Positions 36,040 to 46,300 of a DNA stretch of 64,000 nt are shown piece by piece. The translations under genes were made by a program, and so were the position numbers. The first letter of the stretch is position 1, and each line of letters starts with the position of its first letter. This DNA comes from Brevipalpus yothersi (taxonomy: Eukaryota > Arthropoda > Arachnida > Trombidiformes > Tenuipalpidae), in the NCBI GenBank assembly GCA_003956705.1, contig QZCP01000834.1:120864-184863 (forward strand), written 5' to 3'. Under the pieces are notes generated by a model that was not told the DNA's origin, ran no database searches, and saw only the letters and a program-made list of their open reading frames with translations.

Positions 36040-38006
36040 GAGAGAGAATCAAAATCTAATAAGCTGATTTGTGATGGGAAGTTTATAGGTCAATCATCAT
36101 CTGGAGACTCGACTGAGACGAATAAAGAAGCAGAATTTGATCTGAACTGTCTCTCAACTCCAACGAACCAGACTTTTCCAGCAAAGAGATCTCGCAGGGC
36201 ATCAATCGAATCAGGCTTATCTAGGGATAAAGAGGTAAAGGTTGAAAAATATCCCGAATTAGCTTTCTTGGACCACCAGAAGGCATGCAAACTCCAAATC
36301 ACTGGAGAAAACATCCACACTCATTCGAAGACAGGCTTCGAGTATCAGACATACTATAAAGGACGACCAATTGATATGGAGGAGATGATGAGAAGAAAGT
36401 TGAATGAAGAGGTCTGCGGAAGTGAATTTAAATTTTAAATCATCATGATCACGTTGTTTCATCATTCGGCTGTTATAATAATAGTTATTTCATAAGTGAA
36501 ATAGCTAATCAAACATATTTATTTATCGATGAATTGGAATATAATTTGGGTTTGTGATGTTGACTCAATGATTAAAAAAAGTCATGATCGATATGGATAC
36601 AAAAGAGATAGTATAAAAACTGGGTGAGATTACAAATCGAAAGGTGAGTCTAATAGGACACTTAAGCTCAGTTCACAAAGGCTGAACCACGATCAAAATC
36701 ATCATCATCTCGACGATGATTCCTTTTGTAACCAGAACCTTTACAATGCCAATATGGTAGGTAGAAACTTTTCTTTGACCTTTTTTTGGGCTTCCTTTTT
36801 CCCTTCTCGCCAAATAATTGGTCATGTACCCATTCCTCATGAGCTCGCTCTTGCTTCAACTGCTTCTTTGATGGACCGGACTTGTCGGTTGATTTCTTGT
36901 CACTCTTTTTCCGGCCACCATAAGATCTCTTCTTTTCAACGGTGGGAAATGGATACATGAAATGACCACGACGTGATAGAATTAGTAGGGGACAATTACG
37001 ATAAGACTGGCCATCACCACCAAAACCAGCGTGCTGATTGATTTCTCCGTAGGTGGAGAAGATGGATCTTGGACAATAGGCACATCGAATCAGTTGACCA
37101 TCAACACAGAGAACAGTGTCTATCATAGTATGATAGTCTAGATAATAGAATCGGTAGCCAATATACACCAGGATATGATTTCCAGTTGCATGACTTGATG
37201 GAATATCACTGGCATCAGTGAAGGTGGTAGTTCCTGGGACAATCAGGGTCAGAGGCATGTTAGGCAGTGCACTTTCGAATTGTTGAATTGCACGCATTGA
37301 GGCAGCATATCCATGACTATTGATTCTCTGATGATAAAAATTGGAGCAACTCATTGAGGCGAATCTTATTAAAAATGAATCAGGGCAACTTATGTGTGGA
37401 ATTCATGCGGAATGTTCCTACACTGAACCAATGAAGATCGCTGATTACTTTAAAGACAACTTGAAAAGACACATTGCAGCTTGTTTCATGACTCATCTCT
37501 GCAGAGTTTGCTTCCATGCTTTCGGAGACAAGAGTAACCTGCTAGTACATTTCGGCAACCATTTTGCACAGAGGTCCCCAACAATCCCAGAAAAGTTTGT
37601 AAGAAACAATTCGATCGTCATGATGGACTATCAGAGAAAATATGAGCTCAATCTATCCAATGAGAATGTTATGGTTCATCCTAGCGAATATGAGTATCAA
37701 ATATATTACAAAAGCGAAGCCATTAGTGAAGAAAAGCAAGCAAAAGTCAGGCAAAGATTGGGCAAGAGAACCAAATCAGGATGGCTTCTCTGTGATATCC
37801 ATGACAATTGTAAATGGCATAGACCTAGAAAGATTGGAAAGCATCAATTCAACAGTTGCTCATTGACCCATCTCACATCATTTTATTTCACCTTCTTGTG
37901 TCGATATTGTTTCACGGCACTTGGTCGAGTTACAAATCTTTTCCCACACATCCGAAGACATCAAAGCAGATCATTGATGTCACACATTGAAACTACCGAT
38001 TTTTGA
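36040..38006 (+). pseudogene. Array copy 8 (type A'): 5'-truncated and interrupted by an insertion
   Basis: Family homology starts abruptly at 36040 in the linker (RESKSNKLICDGKF, nearly identical to copy 7), so exon 1 and the helical front are gone. The body runs into module 1 to about 36387, is split by foreign DNA at 36388-37341, and resumes with CGIHAEC, finger CRVCFHAFG...H-x3-H and module 2 (CDIHDNC; CRYCFTALG...H-x3-H). The usual stop after RHQSRS is lost, and the frame runs about 11 codons further to 38004-38006. Truncation plus insertion make it a pseudogene, although the second part remains an unbroken 220-codon frame. Confidence 0.8.
36388..37341 (-). CDS. Insertion in copy 8 carrying an unrecognised basic, Cys-containing reading frame
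   Basis: The inserted ~954 bp contains a minus-strand frame with stop at 36668. The frame is open through the whole insert and runs into host sequence, where the first ATG is at 37352-37354; an internal Met starts at 37294 or nearby. The product (up to 228 aa) has a hydrophobic/aromatic region (HILVYIGYRFYYLDYHTM), a C-x2-C-containing stretch (RCAYCPRSIFSTYGEINQH), and a very basic tail rich in Lys/Arg/Ser, ending in an Asp run. No family is recognised. The lack of its own start suggests a 5'-truncated captured fragment. No poly-A tract, terminal repeats or clear target-site duplication is seen, so the insertion mechanism is unknown. Confidence 0.45.
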
Positions 38007-39519
38007 TCTTCCAATCTTCAAATTCTCTCGGCATCATCGTCCTTTGGATCACCCCTAAAAAACATGGTAATCATAAAGCTTGCATGAGTATTGACCAAAT
38101 GTGATTTCCAATTTTTTTCCGCATGAGTTTCTCTCAAACTACTGTCATCCATTCTCTATCTGCTTAGCGTATTCGATAATCGTACCTTGTTTTCTGAGGC
38201 CTATAAATATAATGTCTACTATGTCGAACCTTACAAGTTCAAAATGTTTTGGAGGGCTCTTCAACTGGAGATATGTTGGTCTTGAGGCAGCATTTTTTGT
38301 CATGTCAGAGTGGAAGTGTAAGTTGCTTCCATGAGATTCAGGAGCGAAGTGTATATTTTCAGTTCATCTCAGAGAAATTTTACCACAAGAGTGATATCTA
38401 GGCACAGAGAGACGAAACTATTTAAGACCATCCAAGATCATGTTAACATTTACCAGAACTCCTAAGCTTTGGCTCCAGTTTGATTTTAACTTGCCTGGAG
38501 CATTATTCCCTTCTATAGAGTTCCTCCTCGATGCGCCTAATTAAAACATTGTTGTCCAAAAATAAGGTGAGTTACAAGTTTCTTGGCACCATTAATTTCA
38601 ATGAAAAGTTGATAATTTTCAGCCGTGAGATAGGACAGTATGACAATATGCATTCCACCAAAGTATCACACCAAAAAGTTTGGTTATATCAGAATTTTCA
38701 TTTATCATTATCAGAAATCAAGTGAAACCAGATGGCTAATAAAGGGCTCGATCTGACTCCCATGGTATTTTGGTCGAAAATTATTTTACTGTTCCCTCGC
38801 ATGGCTAAAAATTAGCTTTTTTCCATCGGAAATTATCATACCAAGAAACTTTCAGCCCACCTAGTATTTATTCCAGCACAAATTATATTATTATCGTGAC
38901 TCAATTGCAATCGATTGTGAAACCATTATCAATCAGAGTCATCACCTTTTGTATAGCTTGAAATAGTCTGGATTATCAATTGCTACCAGGAACAGATCGA
39001 TTGAAAAGTTTGTTATTAACCAGTGAATGGAACTAATAACTGGTTTTATCAGTTATAAATTAGTATAAGTGTAATTGATCTCTAATGGAAACAATTCTAC
39101 TAATTGATTAGATACCACAAAATGCTCATGTGAGATCATGTTTTGAGAGATAGGACTATTTCTCTCTATCCAAGTAATACAAATATAATCTTTAACCAAG
39201 TGATAAGAAGATTTGCTTAGCTGTTGATAGATGTTCTCTGTTAAGCTGCAAAACTGATTGTGAGCAAACGATATTCCAGACAAAACCTTCTCGTAGTATT
39301 AGTATTGAGAAGAAAATAACATGTTAATAATGTTATGTGCGATTCTTTAGCCTAAAGCTAACAGTGTAATTTCTATCTTGTTGGGAAGGGTTTCAAGAGA
39401 TAGAATCAGTTTTCTCAACTAATTGACTTGCCAAAGTTTTAATCAGTCAGCCTCAATTTCCACTGAATTGACTCCATCTGTAGGTGACCTTTTCCTCTCA
39501 CAGATCTCCTCGATTCACC
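38007..39519. other. Spacer between copies 8 and 9
   Basis: No gene seen. HQSRS-type 3' flank closely resembling that of copy 4, then the block shared with 30740-31025, then the B-type upstream region. Confidence 0.6.
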
Positions 39520-40728
39520 ATGGATTACATGGTAAGTGATCATTGCCAATTTTTCCTGATTCCAGTGGAACTAATACGTGATCTTTAATATCATGAACAG
39601 GTTTATCCTCAAACAAGAATAAAACTGAGAGAAGCAATTAGAAAGGCTCTCAAAGACCGTGCAAAGGGTGAAAAATTCGAGCAAGCTGTACGAAAAATCA
39701 TTCAAGGAAATATATCGAATTTGAGCCGTCATGAACATGAATTTGGAGAAAAGTATGAAGCAAAAAAAGAAAAATCTGATAATGATTCCTCTGACCATTT
39801 ACCATCTACGAGTACAATATCAAGGCGCATGAGAGCAAAAGTTCCTCTAGATTCCAGTTCAGTTCCAGATAATCTCATGGAGAAATATCAATTGCACTCA
39901 AAGAAAGTAGGAAGAATCACTATGGAATTAGATCTTGAAGAAGAAGTCGTGAGAAAATCTCCAAAGGTACCTCTGATAGACTATCAAAATGTTTACCAAC
40001 TTGAGATCACCGAGGGAAACATTCAAATCGATCCAAGAACAGGAATTGAGTATCAAATATATCACAGAGGACGAACAATTGACAGAGCAAGGATGAAGCA
40101 ACTCATCGAAGAAAAAATTTCAAGGAACGAATTGGGGCAGCTTATCTGTGGAATTCATACCAAATGTTGCTTCACTGGACCGAGAAAGAGGGATTGCAAC
40201 TTCGAAAAAAATTTGAAAACACACATTGCAGCATCTTTAATTACTTATCTCTGCAGAGTTTGCTTCCTTACTTCTGGTTAACGTGGCAATCTATCCACTC
40301 ATTTTACCAAACATCTTGCACCGAGATTTTCAAAAATTCCGAGAAAATTCATGCAAAACAACACGATTATCATGATGGACTATCAGAAGAAATATGAGCT
40401 CAATCTATCCGATGAGAATGTTATGATTCATTCTAGTGGGTATGAGTATCAAATTTTCTACAAAGGACAGGCCATTAGTGAAGAAAAGCGAGCAAAAGTC
40501 AAGCAAAGATTGGGCAAGAGAACCAAATCAGGATGGATTCTCTGTGATATCCATGAAAATTGCAGCTATCATAAACCTAAAATGATTGAAAGACATGGTT
40601 TCAATCACAATTCGATGAACCATCTCACATCATTTTATTTCACATTCTTGTGTCGATATTGTTTCGAAACATTCTGTTGGATACAATGTCTTGCTGCACA
40701 TTGCCGCAGGCACCCAAACATATTGTAA
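39520..40728 (+). pseudogene. Array copy 9 (type B): single in-frame stop
   Basis: Exon 1 is 39520-39531 (MDYM), the intron is 39532-39600 (GTAAGT...ACAG), and exon 2 runs from 39601 to the TAA at 40726-40728. The frame is otherwise continuous, but TAA at 40279-40281 falls inside the module 1 finger between its Cys pair (CRVC) and its His pair. It truncates the protein at about 230 residues without module 2. All other features match live B-type copies, and the C-terminus is HPNIL. With only one lesion it is a recent pseudogene, a truncated-protein allele or an assembly error. Confidence 0.75.
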
Positions 40729-41400
40729 TTTGAAAATGTCATCTTATTCATGATATTGCTCTTCATTCAAGTTTTCCACTTTCTCTCATACAGTCAATAT
40801 TTGATCGTGAGCTGTCCAACGATCTTGATTTTTGGCTTTTTATAGAAAGAATCAACATTCTCCCATTTCCGTGATTCAAGTTCTCTGATATCAAATGTAT
40901 TACAGAAGAAAAACGAATGGCTAGCGAAAGATTATTAAAGTGAGATCCCCGAAGAAAGAATTGGTCGTCTCTAATCAGTCTCTCTTTGCACTCAAGATTA
41001 AGTATTTAAAAATATCCATTGCTATGTAACAAAAAATTCAATCTTGACAGTTCTTCATTTTAACAAAAATTGTTATTGCTATAACTTATAGAAGAAAATA
41101 GCCGATAATACCTTGACGGGACCGAGCTAACTTTTTTCGGTCATCATCCTTCTGTTGAATAGTATTGTATTGTACTGTAGACGAAAATGGTGGAATTCAA
41201 GATGGTCATCATTGACCATACCAAAGATTAGCGATGATTCAATTCTTATGCCATTTTTGAGGCCATGTTTATGGAAAATGCGATACTGAGGTTTGCTCAT
41301 GTGCTTGATCATCATCAAGGACTATTTAAGATGCGAACTTGACTCTCACGTCCTTGTTTATGGGTTTATACGATCTAAAATTTTAAAAAGTTGTTGATTG
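40729..41400. other. 3' flank of copy 9, cut by the retroelement
   Basis: HPNIL-type 3' flank. It matches the 28250-28760 region closely up to the retroelement insertion point. No gene seen. The last bases before the LTR are TTGATTG. Confidence 0.6.
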
Positions 41401-41966
41401 TGTCAGCAGAATTCCTGACCTCCTCGATGATGTCTCATCATCGGATATAAATAATCAATATTTATATATATATTCCTTTGTTTAAGTACTTTTCCCTCTC
41501 TTTTCCGATGGCCTACGTGACCACTTCGGTTGGACCAGATGTCCAGAAGAGGCCAAGCCATCAAGACTTGACATCTTGGTGTGAAAAGTCGCTTCGGCCA
41601 ATCAATGGCCTCAGCGCTGGACTCTTGATGAGTCCTTTGCTCTCTCATCTCTTTTTCCCACATCCTTTTCCTCCATCGCCGCTATATAAGGCGAGCTTTG
41701 TCCTTTGTTGGACAACAGTGCGTTTGGCTCTTATTTAGTTAAGACGAACCTCTGCTCAATTTTGCACTCATTAAACTTATAATCAATATAAGTTAGTTTA
41801 TTTGTTGGCAATCAGTGCCTATCTCAGTCCCTGTTAGGGCATATTGTGAAGCCCTTACAACCGTTCGTGGCCCGAATAGGCTGTTAAACTGAAAGCCGTA
41901 TTTTCGATACGAGCTTCACTCGCGTTATAGTTTAGTTCGTGTTGAAATCTCGGTTTTTCTCTCACA
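41401..41966 (+). repeat. 5' LTR
   Basis: Starts TGTCAG, ends CTCACA, and matches 56093-56659 almost throughout. It holds a TATA box (TATATAAGG, about 41683-41691), an ATTAAA poly-A-like signal (41770-41775) and several hairpins: 9-bp stem with loop ATCAA at 41445-41467, 5-bp stem with loop ATCAA at 41596-41610, 6-bp stem with loop TTGAT at 41619-41635, and 8-bp stem with loop ATCAA at 41774-41794. Confidence 0.9.
41683..41691 (+). promoter_or_regulatory. TATA box of the 5' LTR promoter
   Basis: TATATAAGG in a GC-richer setting (CGCCGC upstream). It is conserved at 56375-56383 in the other LTR. Transcription would start some 25-30 bases downstream and run through gag-pol. Confidence 0.6.
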
Positions 41967-43355
41967 CAATGGTGGAGATGCCGAGTAGGCATTGATTGCC
42001 TTGTGGAAAAAGTTTCCTTCAAAGCATAAAGCTTTGGTGTTATTCTACCTCTATTTTACTCTTTGTGAGTTGATAAGGCAGCGATATTACTGGTGCGGTA
42101 TCCAGTGTGCTGATCCTTTGGTTTTCTCGGCAATTAGAACAAGTAGTGCGGTATCTACTGAGTTGACCGAGTTGGTTTTTGGCAACCAGATTTAGTAGTG
42201 TGGAATCTACTAGGTTGACCAATTGTGTTGTTCCTGTTTCGAAGGACAACTGTGAGGTAAGAACATCAAGTTCTTTAGCTTTTAGAAACTTTGCCACAAG
42301 CATTAATTGCTTGGTCTCCAAAAACTCAGTTTTTGTGAGATTACTCGTAACTTCAATTCTGTGCTTCGTCTTTCTCATCAAGAGAAAGTTAATTTTGTTT
42401 TTGCAGCAGTTTTCACCATAGGTTGGTGTGTTTGTTTCATCAAGAAACAGTTTTGAAAGCTTGAGAAAAGCTTTGGAAAATCAACAGGAAGTTGATTCAG
42501 TTGAACCGGAAGTTCAACTGTTCAAGTGTGTTCAGCCACTTGAAATTCTGGTCTTCATCAAGAAGCCAGTTTGCTGCTCTCTCTGTACTCACTCAGTGAG
42601 ACAGAGTTTTTCACCCATTCCACAGAATTCATTTTGTCTCTGTCTCTCTTTGGAAACATCTCTTGTTTTCCAAATTTTGCTTGCTTCTGTCCTCATTGTC
42701 TTCTTGACATTTGGAGCTTATTCATTAAGCTATTTTGCTTGTTTTTTCTTCATCAATCTCATCAAGAGATTGTCTTCTATTTCATCAAGAAATAGTGATT
42801 GTGTAAGTTTACTCAATTAGAGTTTAATTCTCTAGATTGAGACGATTTGAAAACATCAAGTTTCAAATAATTTGCCTTTGAGTTGAAGCTTAAAGCTTCA
42901 ACCATTTGATTGTTGAGTACGCATTAAGCGTAGCTCATCATTTATTTGATTAACATCCTTTTTCTCTCTTCTCTTACTGACTTCATAAAGAAGTCAGAAA
43001 TATCCATTGATTGGATAGGTGTGCTCATTTCAGGAAACGAAACTTCATCAAGAAGTTATCAATCATCATCTGACTGTTCCATAAAGGAACAACAGATTCA
43101 TTAATTGAATCCCTTTCCATCTTGTTGTTTCATCAAGAAACAACTGATTCATTGATTGAATCTGTGCCGTTTCCTGCTGTTTCTTGAAGAAACAGAACTT
43201 CATTTATTGAAGCACTTCCTTATCCTCTCTTTCCGGTTCCGTTAAGGAACTTCCGTTTCCTCCTTCTGAGGTATTTCCGCTTTACTCATCGGAGTATTTC
43301 CGTTTCCTTTTTTCACTCACCACATCAAGAAGTGAGTCATCTCATTCAGTATATT
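41967..43355 (+). other. Retroelement leader with dense hairpins
   Basis: About 1.4 kb with no long reading frame. A candidate primer-binding site starts at TGG (41970), four bases after the LTR (TGGTGGAGATGCCG), but I cannot match it to a tRNA with confidence. From 42370 to the gag start nearly every 30-60 bases holds a short perfect inverted repeat. Many have the loop ATCAA; others have ATAAA, ATTAA, ATTGA or AGGAA. Confidence 0.7.
42370..43144 (+). repeat. Cluster of ATCAA-loop mini-hairpins in the leader
   Basis: Perfect stems flank the five-base loop ATCAA at 42370-42388 (7 bp), 42433-42449 (6), 42553-42565 (4), 42754-42772 (7), 42777-42795 (7), 43041-43057 (6) and 43124-43144 (8). Related hairpins with other loops lie at 42479-42497 (7 bp, AGGAA), 42498-42520 (9 bp, CGGAA), 42521-42544 (8 bp), 42978-42996 (7 bp, ATAAA) and 43075-43091 (6 bp, ATAAA). 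The stems are all different, so this is not duplication of one unit. Confidence 0.85.
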
Positions 43356-46300
43356 ATGCCTGAAACCCGAAGAGGCCCAGGTAGACCAACGAACGCTGAG
43401 CGAGCGTTGAGAGCCGCTACAGTTAATGTTCAAATTAATCCGAATTCTCATGAAGAGAACAGTTCGGTTGAATCGTCAAATTCATCCATACCTTCTGATC
43501 ATCAAGATCAGACTGGTCATCAAGACCAGGCAACTGTAACAGTTGCACAAGGTACAAATATTGCTGAAAATGTTCCTCAATCTGTGTCAATGCCACCGAG
43601 CACTCAGAATTCATCCGACACTGATGAATTCAGAACAATTGTCATGCTATCTAATGCTTCTCATGAAACCATCAAGTCTCTCTTAGAGCAACATGGGATC
43701 TCAGTCCCATTGCCTTTCTCAGCTTCTCGAGCCAAACTTGACCAGATAATAGAGACACTTAGTGATCTCTATCAGCTTCCAATTCAATTCAATTCTATCT
43801 CCGTACAGGAGATGAAAGTTTTTACCTCTCCTTCATGGATGAAGCGACTTCGTCGAAAAGGTTTGACCGAAGCCGAAATCCATCAGTTAGTGACAGATAT
43901 AGGTGTAGCAACAAACACTGATCTTGCTCAATTATCTGTTGAAGAAATTGAAGGCTTGCCATTCAGGATTAGTTCAAAATCCAAGATCTTGTCTTTGCGT
44001 GCTAAAATGTTAGGAATCTCAGTTCCTCGTAATGAAGGTTCATCATCATCTTCTTCTAGTAGTAATAGTGATGTTGATGCTGATTCTTCATCAATCAATG
44101 ATGAAGAAATGATTTCTCGTTCAAACAATTCTTCTGCTAGGTCTAGCATCCCATCGAATAAATCGATACAGCCTACCTCTCTAAATGGTTTAGTCCCCTA
44201 TCCGCCTGCAACATCTCATCAAGAGATATCTTCTTCTCCTCCATCGTCTCATAAATACAACAAGTTAGTTTATCAGATGGAATTGAAACAAATTAAGGAT
44301 CCTTTTGCTTGGATTAACGAAGCTAGATGGAAACTTCTCAATTCTCCCCTTACTGATTTTGAACGAATAATAGTTTTAAAGCGTAATGCTACTGGTGACA
44401 TAAGAGATGCTGTCATCAAGGCAGATCGTCTAGGTTTCTCAGATTTCGAATCCTATCTCTCTGAAGTTAGAAATTTTATTTGTTCAACTCCTAAGTATTT
44501 TCTTCCAGAAAATGAGATCCAAAACATGCGATATAATCCTAAGGATGACCCTATTGAGTTCGTTCGTTTGTTGACTGAGAAACTCAAGCAACGTTACAAT
44601 TCTGATTCTGTAGATGAGGAAAGAATTCTATTGCTTCTCAAACAGAAAGTTCCGCGTGATTTACGTAAGAAAGCTATCAAAAAGGGTGCTAATCTTCGTC
44701 TCGAAGATATGCAAAATGTTATGGTTCATTTTCACAACGATTATAAGGAAGAACAGCAAATTCTTCAGGTTAGATTAGCAATGAAGAAGAATCAGCCGCA
44801 TGCTAGTAATCAGCATAGATTCTCCCGTAACGATTCAGGTAGATTTCGAAAACCAGCTCATATTACTAATCACAAGACGCACGCGTCTTCGCATCCTACT
44901 CATTCATACAACTCATCCAGTAATAGGTATCAAGGCAATAGCCGCCAAGTCACTTGCTATGGTTGTGGAAAAGCCGGACATATTCGCCCTGAGTGTAGGA
45001 ACAATCATCCTCCATCAAATCGTGCTAGTGCCCAAAATAGTGCTCCTCATTCTTCTAATCAAATTGTGGAATACAAACCAGCTTCAAATTCATCTAATAG
45101 TGCTCCAAATAAGCCATCGCTTTCGTGGCAACAGGAAAAATCTTCCCTCATAGTGTTTGGTGAGGATAAAGCTGCTTCCTCTCCTCCATCATCTTCTTGC
45201 ACTCATAAAGAGTCGCCATTTTCCCATTCAAGTTATTCTGAGTCAGACTGTGAACAACAGCTGATCATTCAAGAAGTTTTCTCTCGTTCAAAAAGGAAAG
45301 ATTCCTCTGATCTCCTCGATTACGTTGATTCGTTGGGTGAGTCAGGTATATTTGATATCCCTTCAGATAGTCCATTTAATCGTCCAGCCGATTTTGATCC
45401 AAAAATAGAGTTTGATATGGCCAGAAAATTCCGTCGATTGCATGCTATCACGCCTCGACAGTTCCCTCATTGTGATATCATTCTTCACTCAATCAATGGT
45501 GAACAAAAAGTTTCTGCATGTTGTGATTCTTGTTCACATATTTCCATCATCGATTTTGATCTTGCCAAGTCTCTTAGTTGGAAGGTTCGTGGAAAACCTT
45601 TTACTCTCCATGGTCTAGAAGCCACTGGAATTCGTACAGTAGGTTCTGTTTACGTTTTAACTCGAATAGGTAAAGCTAAAGTAGGATTCTCTCAAGAACT
45701 CTATGTGTTGAAAAATTTTACCCCTAAACTTTTAATTGGTTGTCAACTTCTAGCTCTTTATGAAGCTGATATCAAACTTCGTTCAACTGGTCATCAAGTA
45801 GTTTCTACACTGTCAAATCAAGGTCTAGAAATCGAAATGAAGGATTGCAACGAGGAAGAACTCAATCAAATTCTTCTTTCCACTCCTCCAACCGATATCA
45901 ATCCTGATGATATTCCTGAAGATGAAATTCTGTCGAATGCCGATCTATCTCTTGAAGATTTAGATAATGGACATTCTCGTAAACGTTCTCGTCAGTCTCT
46001 CATTTGCATGTTAAACCAATTTCTTCCAGAGAAAGAAGTCCAAGAAATTCTCTGTATAGACTATTCTCCTTCAGAATCTTGGCTTGATTTATTCAAGAAA
46101 CAGATTAGTCCTGAACTTTCTGAACATCAACAGAAAGTCATGCTCAACACTCTGATACAAAAGCGTCAGGCTTTTGCCAGAGACTCATCCGAATTAGGGT
46201 TCGTCCCACACGAAAAATGCAACATCCGAATTGACATAGGCGATGAGGTTATTCCTTACGAAAAACCTTATCCTTGTTCAGCAATGAAACGATTAGCCTT

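Noticed and set aside
41611..41650. Possible hammerhead ribozyme in the LTR (TTGATGAGTCC)
   Set aside because: The core needs CTGATGA and a GAAA partner. The first base differs and no CGAAA follows at a suitable distance. It is better explained as a simple 6-bp hairpin with loop TTGAT.
43928..44149. Antisense and alternate-phase frames in the gag-pol and third ORF regions
   Set aside because: Shadows of the main frame. None has a recognisable domain.
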